Assembly: GCA_050181915.1 (NCBI GenBank) | Contig: JBFXCS010000002.1 | Coordinates: forward strand, 558,001-622,000 | Source of the DNA: JBFXCS01 sp050181915 | GTDB lineage: Bacteria; Actinomycetota; Thermoleophilia; Miltoncostaeales; Miltoncostaeaceae | Direction of reading: 5' to 3' | DNA length: 64,000 nt | Shown here: positions 46,019 through 53,433 of the stretch, one piece after another | Layout: each line of letters begins with the position of its first letter | Numbering within the stretch: position 1 is the first letter of the stretch | The notes under the pieces: generated by a model | Told to the model about the DNA's origin: nothing | Database searches by the model: none | What the model saw: only the letters and a program-made list of their open reading frames with translations | Program-made: the position numbers and the translations under genes

Positions 46019-46342
46019 ATGGAGTGGTGGATGGCGGGGCTGGCGCTGGCGGGGCTGGCGGCATGGTCGGCGTGGGACGTCGGACGGGCGGGCCGCGCCG
46101 GCGGCGCCGCGCTGGGCGTGCTGCGCGCCGTCGGCGGCCTGGGCCTGCTGGCCATGGCCGCGTTGTCGCTGTCGATGGATGCCCCGCAGGCGGCGCTGGT
46201 GGCCGCCGTCGCGGCCGCGCCCCTGCTCATGGGCCTGTTCTCCCACCGCCGGCCGGCCTCGCGGCCCGTCGCGTCCCTGCCCGCCGGGGCGGCGGACGCC
46301 CCGGTCGCGCCGGCCGCCCTCGACGAGCGCCGCGCCGCCTGA
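46019..46342 (+). CDS. Small membrane protein, 107 aa
   Basis: Three hydrophobic helices (about 4-17, 28-50 and 56-73) are followed by a cytoplasmic Pro/Ala tail. AGGGAGG lies 5-6 bases upstream of ATG 46019, which is good support for translation. No family recognised. Confidence 0.65.
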   Translation: MEWWMAGLALAGLAAWSAWDVGRAGRAGGAALGVLRAVGGLGLLAMAALSLSMDAPQAALVAAVAAAPLLMGLFSHRRPASRPVASLPAGAADAPVAPAALDERRAA

Positions 46343-46374
46343 CGCCCGCGGGGCGTCCCGCCCGGATCTCCGCC

Positions 46375-48126
46375 CTACGGCGCGGGCGTGCGGTCGACGC
46401 CGTCGCGCCGGGGCCGCAGCAGCCAGCGCTCGATGCGCTCGACCACCGGCTGGTGGCTGGCCGAGGGGATCGGCCAGCCGATCTCCTCCGTGCGGGCCAG
46501 GCCGTTGCGGATCAGGGCGACGGTCCAGTCGAGGTCGACCGGCGCGCAGGCCAGCCCCAGCTCGCGCATCGGCGCGAACAGCTCGCGGCGCAGCCGCGGC
46601 TCGGCCATGTCCGGCAGGAAGAAGGCGTCCTTCACCCCGCCGCCCAGCTCCTCCACGTCGATCAGCACCACCAGGGGCGACACCCGGCGCCGCTCCTTCT
46701 CCACCGTCACCACGATCTGCTGCTGGTCGGGCGCGTCGGCGAGCGACGTGGCCCACGCGCCGGTGGCGCGGGCGTTGACCAGACCCGCGATGCCGGGCCG
46801 CCGGGCGCGGGCGCCGCGGCCGGCGGCCTCGCGGGCGAGGCGGGACATCTCGCCGGGCAGGATCGCCGCGAAGGCGAGGCAGGCCTCCCGGCCGTCGTCG
46901 CCCAGCGCCGCGAGCGCCGCGAGCAGCGGCGGCACGTCGTCGGGGGGGATCCGCGTCAGGACCTCCTCGACCATCGCCTCGACCAGGCACGAGCGCGAGA
47001 GGCCGGTGACCGCCCGGGTGACCGCCGCCGCCGACCCCGGGCGCGGCGCGACGACGCCCAGCTCGGAGCTGAGCCGCAGGAAGGCCGCCTGGGCGTCGAG
47101 GTCGCCGGCGATGTCCTCCAGGCACACCTCCACCTCGGCCCGGGAGCCCCCGCCGCAACGCGCCAGGCCGCCCTCGGCCCAGCGGCGCGCGCTGGTCTCC
47201 TCGCCCGTGCGGTACGCGATCAGCGCCGCCTCGTACCAGTCCTCCGGATCGCCCTCGTCGAAGGCGTCGAGCAGCCACTCGAGGCCCTCGTCGCTGCGGC
47301 CCGCGCGCGCCAGGATGCGGGCCAGCAGCCGTCGCGCGGGCGGGACGCGCTCGGGCAGGTGACGGGCGAGGATGGCGACGAGCCGCTCCTGGGCGACGGC
47401 GGCCTCGCCGTGGCGCTCGGCGGCGAGCAGCTCGCGCACGTCCTCCTCGACGGCGTCGATCTCCTCCTCCGTCAGGCTCGCCCATTCGGTGCCCGCCGGG
47501 CCCACCCAGCCCAGGTGCACCTCGAAGCCCGCGTCGGCGAGCACCTCCGACAGCGGCCGGCCCGGTCCGCGCAGGACGTCGGGCGAGATGGCGGCCGCGC
47601 TGGTGGCGACGGTGCCGAGGTGCGTGACCGGCGGGGCGACCCAGGGCCGCTCGGGGCTCCAGCGGTCGAGGCGCTCGCGCACCGCGTCCACCACGGCGCG
47701 CTCGTCGCCGCCCCGCCGGCTGATCGAATCGAGCGGCCGGATGGAGATGCGGCGCCGCTCCGGGTCCTCGAGCACCACGCTGACCGCGTCCCCGGCGGCG
47801 ATCCCGTCCGGCAGCGGCAGCATGGGCCCGACGCCGAGGATGACGAGGGGGGCGAGGTCCGGCTCCACCTCGATGTGCCCGCGGCTGGCCTGCTCGGGCG
47901 TGACGACGGCCGTGAGCGCGACCCCGGACAGGGCGCGGGCGACGCTGGCGATGCGCCCGTCGGCGATCTGGATGAAGCGCGGGTCGTCGCGCACCGCCCT
48001 GCGCACCGCCGCCGCCGGATCGCGCGAGCGGGTGACGCCCGTGCGCGCGAGCCGGTCGCCGAGATCGTCGATCCCGATCGGCCCGTCGGCGAGCATCGTG
48101 AGGACGGCGTCGGCGATGCGTCCCAT
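46375..48126 (-). CDS. Hypothetical protein: N-terminal winged helix plus TPR-like helices
   Basis: 583 aa. Residues 1-65 look like a HARE/winged-helix domain (VLTMLADGPIGIDDLGDRLA..RFIQIADGRIASV). Residues about 70-165 are beta-rich (GHIEVEPDLAPLVILG, DAVSVVLEDPERRRISIRPL). The middle (225-360) contains TPR-like pairs (RRLLARILARAGRSDEGLEWLL). The C-terminal part has VVTVEKERRRVSPLVVLIDVEELGGGVKDAFF. ATG 48126 is fixed by a TATCCT hexamer 7 bases upstream. A DNA- or RNA-linked scaffold is only a guess. Confidence 0.72.
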   Translation of the reverse strand: MGRIADAVLTMLADGPIGIDDLGDRLARTGVTRSRDPAAAVRRAVRDDPRFIQIADGRIASVARALSGVALTAVVTPEQASRGHIEVEPDLAPLVILGVGPMLPLPDGIAAGDAVSVVLEDPERRRISIRPLDSISRRGGDERAVVDAVRERLDRWSPERPWVAPPVTHLGTVATSAAAISPDVLRGPGRPLSEVLADAGFEVHLGWVGPAGTEWASLTEEEIDAVEEDVRELLAAERHGEAAVAQERLVAILARHLPERVPPARRLLARILARAGRSDEGLEWLLDAFDEGDPEDWYEAALIAYRTGEETSARRWAEGGLARCGGGSRAEVEVCLEDIAGDLDAQAAFLRLSSELGVVAPRPGSAAAVTRAVTGLSRSCLVEAMVEEVLTRIPPDDVPPLLAALAALGDDGREACLAFAAILPGEMSRLAREAAGRGARARRPGIAGLVNARATGAWATSLADAPDQQQIVVTVEKERRRVSPLVVLIDVEELGGGVKDAFFLPDMAEPRLRRELFAPMRELGLACAPVDLDWTVALIRNGLARTEEIGWPIPSASHQPVVERIERWLLRPRRDGVDRTPAP

Positions 48127-48133
48127 GGCGCCC

Positions 48134-48139
48134 AGGATA
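48134..48139 (-). promoter_or_regulatory. -10 element of the winged-helix/TPR gene (leaderless)
   Basis: TATCCT on the minus strand, 7 bases before ATG 48126. Confidence 0.55.
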
Positions 48140-48227
48140 GCCCGCGCCGTCGACGGGCTCACCGCGGTCGCCAGGGGGCTTCCCCGCTGGCATCATCGGG
48201 GGCCGTGGCCCGAACCCCCGCCGCCGC

Positions 48228-48911
48228 GTGACCGCGCTCCTCTCCACATGGGCGCTGATGCCGGCCTCGCTCGTGGACGCGTTCACGAACCTCGCCGACG
48301 ACGCCGCGCGGTACGGCTACTGGGCCGTGCTGCTGGTGGTCGCGGGCGACGGCGTGTTCCCGGCGCTGCCGGGCGAGACCGCGATCGTCACGGCGGCGGT
48401 GCTCGCCGCCGACGGCAGCCTCAACCTGTTCCTGGTGATCCTCGCCGGGACGGCCGGCGCGATGCTCGGCGACTCGGCGGCCTTCTGGATCGGGCGGGCC
48501 GGCCACGGCCCGATCACCCGCTTCGTCGAGCGGCTCGCCGGCGCGGAGCGCCTCCAGGCCGCCGAGCGGATGGTGGCGCGGCGGGGCGCGGCGCTGGTGT
48601 TCGTGGGCCGCTTCCTGCCCGGCATCCGGATCGCCATCAACCTCTCGTGCGGCGCGGGGCAGATGTCCTACCCCCGCTTCCTGGTGTTCGACGGGCTCGG
48701 CGCGGCCGTCTGGTCGACGCAGGCCGCCCTGCTGGGGTTCTTCGCCGGGAAGGCGTTCGCCGACCAGCTGTGGGTGGCCTTCGTGGTCGCCTTCGGCGTC
48801 ACCGCCGTCGTCGGCGGCGTCATCGCATGGCAGGAGCGCACGCGCGTGCGGCGCGAGCGCGAAGCCGCAGATGCCGCGACATCCGCCCCGCCGCCTCCCG
48901 AGGAGGCGTGA
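48228..48911 (+). CDS. DedA family membrane protein
   Basis: 227 aa. DedA/SNARE-associated signatures: GDGVFPALPGETAIVTAAVLA, GAMLGDSAAFWIGR, FVGRFLPGIRIAINLSCGAGQMSYPRF and a C-terminal helix with a basic tail. DedA proteins flip lipids such as undecaprenyl phosphate or phosphatidylethanolamine. The GTG start is the first available in frame. Confidence 0.88.
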   Translation: MTALLSTWALMPASLVDAFTNLADDAARYGYWAVLLVVAGDGVFPALPGETAIVTAAVLAADGSLNLFLVILAGTAGAMLGDSAAFWIGRAGHGPITRFVERLAGAERLQAAERMVARRGAALVFVGRFLPGIRIAINLSCGAGQMSYPRFLVFDGLGAAVWSTQAALLGFFAGKAFADQLWVAFVVAFGVTAVVGGVIAWQERTRVRREREAADAATSAPPPPEEA

Positions 48912-48950
48912 AAAACCGACGGTTGGGGGAGGCGGTTTGTTGAGCTTTTC
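48912..48950 (+). terminator. Possible terminator after the DedA gene
   Basis: AAACCG (48914-48919) pairs with CGGTTT (48934-48939), followed by a T-rich stretch ending GCTTTT. The loop is long (14 bases). Confidence 0.3.
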
Positions 48951-49084
48951 GGACCTTCCGCCCTCCCACTATCCGTCGGGCCAGGTTGCAGAGAGCAGGG
49001 GGCGCGCACAGAATCCAGCCATGCCGAAGAACGGTGACCATGCCGTCTCGGATCCCGACACAAACCCTCCCCAGGGGCGCTGAC

Positions 49085-49804
49085 GTGGCCGCCGACGTGG
49101 TCCAGACCGAGGTGGCTCTACACGAGGCCGAGCGTCTGCGCTCGCGTGCCGTCGGCGTCGACGGACCGCAGTTGCTGTCGGTGTCCGCGGCGGCCCGCCT
49201 GCTGGGCGTGAGCCCCTCGTCGCTGCGCGCCTGGGCGGCCGCGGGACGGGTGCCCCACGTCCGCACGCCGGGCGGGCACCGGCGCTTCGACCTCGACGAG
49301 CTGGTGCGGTGGCTGGCCGATCGCGGCGGCGCGCCGCCCGCCCCCACGTACCGCACCCAGGAGCTGGTGCCGACGCGCATCGAGGCGCTGCCGGAGCCGG
49401 CCGCCGCGCTGCGGGCGGCGACCGGCGAGGTGGTGAGCCTGGTGGAGGAGGAGCTGGGCCGGGGCCGGGGCGCGACGATGCGCCCCTCGGCCGCCCGGCG
49501 CGGCCGCGTGACGACCGCGATCGAGGTCCTGGCGGCGGCGCTCGCCGCGGGCGACCTGTCGGAGGCCTACCGCGACGCCGAGTGGGAGGGCTTCCGCCAC
49601 GGGGCGTCGGGTCAGCCGGGCGACGCCCCGGTGATCGAGGCGCTCGCGATGCGCCGCGCCATCGACCGGGTGCTCGCGCCGGCGCTCGCCGGGCGCGACG
49701 AGGCGCGGCGGGTGCTGGAGCGCACCCTCGACCGGATCGCGGTGCGGGTCGCCGCCGGGTACGCCGACGGCGTGCGCTGCCGACTCCGCACCACGCTCGA
49801 GTGA
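49085..49804 (+). CDS. HTH regulator with helical sensor domain, copy 1
   Basis: 239 aa. Residues 28-80 are an excisionase/MerR-type winged helix (LSVSAAARLLGVSPSSLRAWAAAGRVPHVRTPGGHRRFDLDELVRWL), the BldC/MerR-like DNA reader. The C-terminal ~150 residues are all-helical (VVSLVEEELGRGRG.., AIEVLAAALAAGDLSEAYRDAEWEGFRHG), resembling an RsbR-N-type sensory bundle. GTG 49085 follows AGGGG; ATG 49040 is an alternative. It is followed by a close paralogue 25 bases on. Ligand and target unknown. Confidence 0.78.
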   Translation: MAADVVQTEVALHEAERLRSRAVGVDGPQLLSVSAAARLLGVSPSSLRAWAAAGRVPHVRTPGGHRRFDLDELVRWLADRGGAPPAPTYRTQELVPTRIEALPEPAAALRAATGEVVSLVEEELGRGRGATMRPSAARRGRVTTAIEVLAAALAAGDLSEAYRDAEWEGFRHGASGQPGDAPVIEALAMRRAIDRVLAPALAGRDEARRVLERTLDRIAVRVAAGYADGVRCRLRTTLE

Positions 49805-49829
49805 GGCCGCGATCGGCACCGGAGCGACC

Positions 49830-50495
49830 ATGACGCGTCCCCGCCGATCGGAGGGCCCCTGGCTCTCGGTCTCGTCGGCCGCGCGCGCGCTGGGAGTGAG
49901 CCCCAGCACGCTGCGCCTGTGGGCCAGCGAGGGCAGGGTGCCGCACGTCCGCACCGCGGGCGGGCACCGCCGCTTCGATCCCGAGGCCCTTCGCCAGTGG
50001 CTGGCGCGCCAGCCCGCGCGGCAGGGCCGGCCGATGCGCCAGGGCACGGCCCGCATCCCCGTCTCGCCCGTGCTGGCCGAGGTGCTGCGCGACCGGGCGG
50101 ACCTGGTGTCGGAGGCGGTGGAGTCGCTCGTCGACGGGCCCGCCGAGGTCGCCTACCGGCGCCTGCCCCCGGCGGAGCGCCGCGGGGTCGTGCGCGCCTG
50201 GGTCGAGGCCCTCGCGGACGCCTTCCAGGTGGGCTCCCTCGCCGACGCGCTCGAGCGCAGCGAGACCTACGGCCGCGGCCACGGCCTGGCCGGCTCCTCC
50301 GCCGAGGTCACCCTGGGCGGCAGCCTCGCCCTGGAACGGGCCGTGGAGCGCGCCCTCGCCGCCGAGCCGCCGGCGCTGAGCCCGTCTCAGCGGCGCGAGG
50401 TCGCGGGCGCCATGAGCCAGCTCACGGTGCGGGTGGCGACCTCGTGGGCGGCCGCCGTGGCCGGCCGCGGGGTGCGGACCGGCGCCCAGGCGTAG
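49830..50495 (+). CDS. HTH regulator with helical sensor domain, copy 2
   Basis: 221 aa paralogue of the previous gene: WLSVSSAARALGVSPSTLRLWASEGRVPHVRTAGGHRRF, then a four-helix-like sensor (LRDRADLVSEAVESLVDG.., AFQVGSLADALERSETYGRGHGLAGSSAEV). The recognition-helix neighbourhood differs little between the two, so they may share operators or form heterodimers. GGAG lies 6 bases before ATG 49830. Confidence 0.78.
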   Translation: MTRPRRSEGPWLSVSSAARALGVSPSTLRLWASEGRVPHVRTAGGHRRFDPEALRQWLARQPARQGRPMRQGTARIPVSPVLAEVLRDRADLVSEAVESLVDGPAEVAYRRLPPAERRGVVRAWVEALADAFQVGSLADALERSETYGRGHGLAGSSAEVTLGGSLALERAVERALAAEPPALSPSQRREVAGAMSQLTVRVATSWAAAVAGRGVRTGAQA

Positions 50496-50555
50496 CGCGA
50501 CCGGCCCGCGGCGCGCGCGGGTGCGTGGAGGGCGGATGAGCCGGGGCGGGCCCGG

Positions 50556-50645
50556 CTACTGGCGACCGTGCCCGGCCAGGTACATCCCGATCGCGATGTA
50601 GACCGCGATGGCGACCCAGAGGATGTAGAGGAATGCGATGGCCAT
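50556..50645 (-). CDS. 29-aa single-helix membrane peptide
   Basis: An open frame encodes a peptide starting MAIAFLYILWVAIAVYIAI and ending AGHGRQ: one hydrophobic helix and a short polar end. GGGGAGG lies just upstream of ATG 50645 at good spacing. The size is similar to regulatory or assembly peptides of membrane complexes. Being so short, it needs expression evidence. Confidence 0.5.
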   Translation of the reverse strand: MAIAFLYILWVAIAVYIAIGMYLAGHGRQ

Positions 50646-50741
50646 GACGCCTCCCCGCTCTCCGCGCCGGCCGGGGTGACCGGCTCGTACGGCAATCGTG
50701 ACGTTCATCACGTGACGAAGTCCTGAACTCCGCGCGGCGGC

Positions 50742-51551
50742 TCAGTCGACGGGGATGCGGACCCTCTCGACGGTGCGCCCGTCCGGTGCGACGGCGCGCA
50801 CCGCGATGGCGTCCGGGGCGACGTTCACGGCCAGGAAGTGGAGCCGGAAGGCGCAGGCGCGCAGCTGCGGCGAGGGGCGCACGCACGGGTAGAGCTGGGC
50901 GCCGCCCCCGCCGGTGGTGATGTAGGTGATGCCGCCGGCCTCGAGGCGCTCGTAGGCGTGGTTGTGGCCCTGCAGCACCAGGCGCACCCCGCCGCGGCGC
51001 AGCAGGGGCTCCCACAGCCGCCTCTGCTCGGGGTCGGCGGCGTGGAATCCGGCGGTGTACAGGGGCTGGTGCATCGCCACGATGCGCACCGCCCGGTCGC
51101 GGCGCTGCATCTCGGCGCGCAGGAAGGCGAGCTGGGCGGGATCGGCGGGACGGTTCGCGTCGAGCACCACGATCCGCGCCGGGCCGGCGCCGAAGGCGTA
51201 GAAGCGGCGCGGCGACCCCAGCACCGTCGCCGTCGAGGAACCGGCGACGTCGTGGTTGCCCCACGCGGCCCGGTACGGGATGCCCGCCGCGCGCAGGCAC
51301 CGCTCGGGCCTCCAGAAGTTCCGCCGCGTCGCGACCCCGTCCGGCCGGGAGAAGTTGTCGCCGGTGGTGAGGGTGAAGGCGAACGGCGAGCGCCGGCTCT
51401 CGGCGCACATCCGGCGGGTGACCGCCGCCTGGCCGCTCGTGCCGTCGCCCCAGTCGCCCTTCACGGCGAAGCGCACCGCGTCCGGGGCGGCGGAGGCCGC
51501 GGCGGCCGCGAGGGCCAGGGCGCCGAGCGCCCCGGCGGCCGCGGCGGTCAG
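50742..51551 (-). CDS. Secreted metallophosphoesterase (purple acid phosphatase-like)
   Basis: 269 aa. Metal-site motifs in order: GDWGDG, TTGDNF, GNHDVAG, MHQPLY and GHNHAYER. A signal peptide (LLTAAAAGALGALALAAAAASAAP) opens the chain. No ATG, GTG or TTG lies in frame close to it. CTG 51551 overlaps the TGA of the upstream gene as CTGA, mirroring the usual ATGA/GTGA couplings. It probably hydrolyses phosphate esters outside the cell. Confidence 0.82.
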   Translation of the reverse strand: MTAAAAGALGALALAAAAASAAPDAVRFAVKGDWGDGTSGQAAVTRRMCAESRRSPFAFTLTTGDNFSRPDGVATRRNFWRPERCLRAAGIPYRAAWGNHDVAGSSTATVLGSPRRFYAFGAGPARIVVLDANRPADPAQLAFLRAEMQRRDRAVRIVAMHQPLYTAGFHAADPEQRRLWEPLLRRGGVRLVLQGHNHAYERLEAGGITYITTGGGGAQLYPCVRPSPQLRACAFRLHFLAVNVAPDAIAVRAVAPDGRTVERVRIPVD

Positions 51552-51832
51552 GAGCCGGACGAGCCCTCCCGCCGGCGCGACTCCATCTCCTCGCGCAGCT
51601 CCTCGGCCCGCGCCCGCAGGCGGTCGCGGGCGGCGTCGAGGGCGGCCTGCGCATCGTCCCCCGGAGGCGGAGGGGACGGGGAAGGCGACGGCGGCGGATC
51701 GGGGGGCGCGGCGGGCGGGGCGCTCACCGCGCCCGCATCGGCCGCCGCACGCCGGCCGCGCGCCAGCGCCAGCCCCGCGCCGGCGCCCACGGCCCCCAGC
51801 GCGGATACCGTCCACACCTTCAGCTTGCCCAT
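51548..51832 (-). CDS. Membrane-anchored Pro-rich coiled-coil protein, 94 aa
   Basis: Residues about 5-22 form an N-terminal membrane anchor (VWTVSALGAVGAGAGLALA). A Pro/Ser linker (SPSPSPPPPG) and a basic/acidic coiled coil (ALDAARDRLRARAEELREEMESRRR) follow. ATG 51832 is chosen from the anchor position; ATG 51916 is longer. It is coupled to the metallophosphoesterase. No known family. Confidence 0.6.
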   Translation of the reverse strand: MGKLKVWTVSALGAVGAGAGLALARGRRAAADAGAVSAPPAAPPDPPPSPSPSPPPPGDDAQAALDAARDRLRARAEELREEMESRRREGSSGS

Positions 51833-51934
51833 CGCCGACCCCCTCGCGCCGGTCGTCCGCCGCGTCCCATCGTAGTGGCTGCCCCCGCCGCCGCCAGGGG
51901 CACCGGCGCCGGCCACCGGAGCGGGTGCCGTTGA

Positions 51935-51940
51935 TATACT
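51935..51940 (+). promoter_or_regulatory. -10 element of the rpsF-ssb-rplI operon
   Basis: TATACT, near-consensus. The GTG and TTG codons that lie in frame upstream are before the predicted transcript start and so cannot be used. Confidence 0.6.
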
Positions 51941-52005
51941 GCCGCGCCTGCCGGGGCCCGGTCGCCCCGCAGCGCCCGCGTTTCGCGATCATCTGGAGGC
52001 CCAGG

Positions 52006-52416
52006 ATCACCCCGTACGAGATCATGATCATCCTCAACCCGGACTCGGACGAGGAGCAGCAGCAGGAGATCCTGGAGCGGGTGCAGCAACTCATCCGCGA
52101 CGGTGGCGGCGTCATCGACCACGTCAACGACTGGGGTCGCAAGAAGATCACCTTCCCCATGGAGAAGCGCCCCGACGGGCGCTACGTGGTCATCACGGCC
52201 GTCGGCGAGCCCTCGTCCCTGGCCGAGATCGAGCGGGTCCTGTCGATCAGCGACGTGGTGCTGCGCGCGCTGTTCATCCGGCTCAACCGCGCCGAGGCGG
52301 AGCGCGCCCGCGCGAGCGGATCGCCGGCCCCGGTCGACACGCACCCCGAGGGCGAGAGCCGGCCGCAGCGCGGCGGCCGCGGCGGTGGCCGCGGCGGCGG
52401 CAGGCGTCCCCGCTAG
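52006..52416 (+). CDS. rpsF: Ribosomal protein bS6, apparent ATC start
   Basis: About 136 aa. S6 core: ITPYEIMIILNPDSDEEQQQEIL, DWGRKKITFPMEKRPDGRYVVITAVG, and VVLRALFIRLN. A Gly/Arg-rich tail follows. The normal first codon is missing: GGAGG (51995-51999) is followed 6 bases later by ATC (52006) at exactly the place where family members have Met. ATG 52024 is 24 bases from GGAGG and would remove the start of strand 1. S6 binds S18 in the 30S platform; the S18 gene is not next to it. Confidence 0.9.
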   Translation: MTPYEIMIILNPDSDEEQQQEILERVQQLIRDGGGVIDHVNDWGRKKITFPMEKRPDGRYVVITAVGEPSSLAEIERVLSISDVVLRALFIRLNRAEAERARASGSPAPVDTHPEGESRPQRGGRGGGRGGGRRPR

Positions 52417-52427
52417 GGGGAGAGGCC

Positions 52428-52916
52428 ATGCCCGCCGACCTCAACCGCGTCACCCTCGTCGGTCGCCTCACCCGCGACCCCGAACTCCGCCACACCCAAA
52501 ACGGCGACCCCATCTGCAGCATCCGCCTCGCCGTCAGCAGCCGCGCCCGCGACGACACCGGCAACTGGGGCGACAAAAGCAACTACTTCGACATCACCGT
52601 CTTCGGTCGCCAAGCCGAAACCACCAGCACCTACCTCACCAAAGGACGCCGCATCGGCGTCGACGGCCGCCTCTCCTGGCGCGAATGGACCAGCCAAGAC
52701 GGCACCCGCCGCCAAAACGTCGAAATAATCGCCAACGACATCTTCTTCCTCGACAGCCGCTCAGACAGCGGCGGAGACGGCGGTGGTGGCGGCGGCGAGT
52801 ATCAGCGCGGCAGCGGCTGGAGCAGCCCGCCGCAGGGCGGCGGCGACCTCCCCGTGGACCGCAGCGACCTGCAGCCCCCGGCGGCGCCCGCCGCCGACGA
52901 CGACATCCCCTTCTAG
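52428..52916 (+). CDS. ssb: Single-stranded DNA-binding protein
   Basis: 162 aa. OB fold: LNRVTLVGRLTRDPELRHTQ, FDITVFGRQAE, YLTKGRRIGVDGRLSWREW, and the acidic tip DDDIPF that recruits partner proteins. Codons 1 to about 122 use only A- or C/T-ending choices for Leu, Val, Glu, Gln and Lys (8 CTC, 6 GTC, 4 GAA, 4 CAA, 2 AAA; no CTG, GTG, GAG, CAG or AAG), while the Gly-rich tail and both neighbours use the G-ending codons. ATG 52428 follows GGGGAGAGG. Confidence 0.96.
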   Translation: MPADLNRVTLVGRLTRDPELRHTQNGDPICSIRLAVSSRARDDTGNWGDKSNYFDITVFGRQAETTSTYLTKGRRIGVDGRLSWREWTSQDGTRRQNVEIIANDIFFLDSRSDSGGDGGGGGGEYQRGSGWSSPPQGGGDLPVDRSDLQPPAAPAADDDIPF

Positions 52917-52934
52917 AGCGCGAGGCGACAGACG

Positions 52935-53387
52935 ATGCAGGCGATCCTTCTGACGGAGGTCGAGGGGCTCGGCGACGCCGGGTCCGTGGTCAACGTGGCC
53001 CGCGGCTACATGCGCAACTACCTGCTGCCGCGCGGGCTGGCCGAGGAGGCGACCCCGGGGCGCATCGCCGAGGTGCAGCGTCGCGAGGAGCGCCGCCGCG
53101 AGGCCGAGGTGAAGGCCGCGGAGCAGGCGAAGGAGCTGGTGGACCTGCTGGGCCGCACCATCCTCACCCTCAAGGCCAAGGCCGGCGACGACGGCCGCCT
53201 GTTCGGGTCGATCACGGCCGCCGACGTCGCGACCGCGATCGAGGAGGCCCGCCAGGTGAAGGTCGACCGGCGCCACATCACCGTGGAGCCCCCGATCCGC
53301 GCCGTCGGCACCTACTCCGTCCCGGTCGAGCTGGGCCCCGGCCTGACCGCCGAGGTCAAGACGATCGTCAGCCCGCTCATCGACTGA
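52935..53387 (+). CDS. rplI: Ribosomal protein bL9
   Basis: 150 aa. N-terminal MQAILLTEVEGLGDAGSVVNVARGYMRNYLLPRGLA is the L9 signature, followed by a long connecting helix (RREERRREAEVKAAEQAKELVD) and the C-terminal domain (GRLFGSITAADVATAI..). It sits on the 50S L1 stalk side and limits frameshifting. It follows ssb directly, where rpsR is usually found between them. Confidence 0.95.
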   Translation: MQAILLTEVEGLGDAGSVVNVARGYMRNYLLPRGLAEEATPGRIAEVQRREERRREAEVKAAEQAKELVDLLGRTILTLKAKAGDDGRLFGSITAADVATAIEEARQVKVDRRHITVEPPIRAVGTYSVPVELGPGLTAEVKTIVSPLID

Positions 53388-53433
53388 CGCGACCATAGGA
53401 ACGGCTCGCCCCGCGGGGCAGACGACACCGGCA

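Noticed and set aside
48871..49083. Short plus-strand frame ending just before the first HTH gene
   Set aside because: It mostly overlaps the DedA end. The tail from ATG 49021 is 20 codons with no ribosome site, so it was not kept as a gene.
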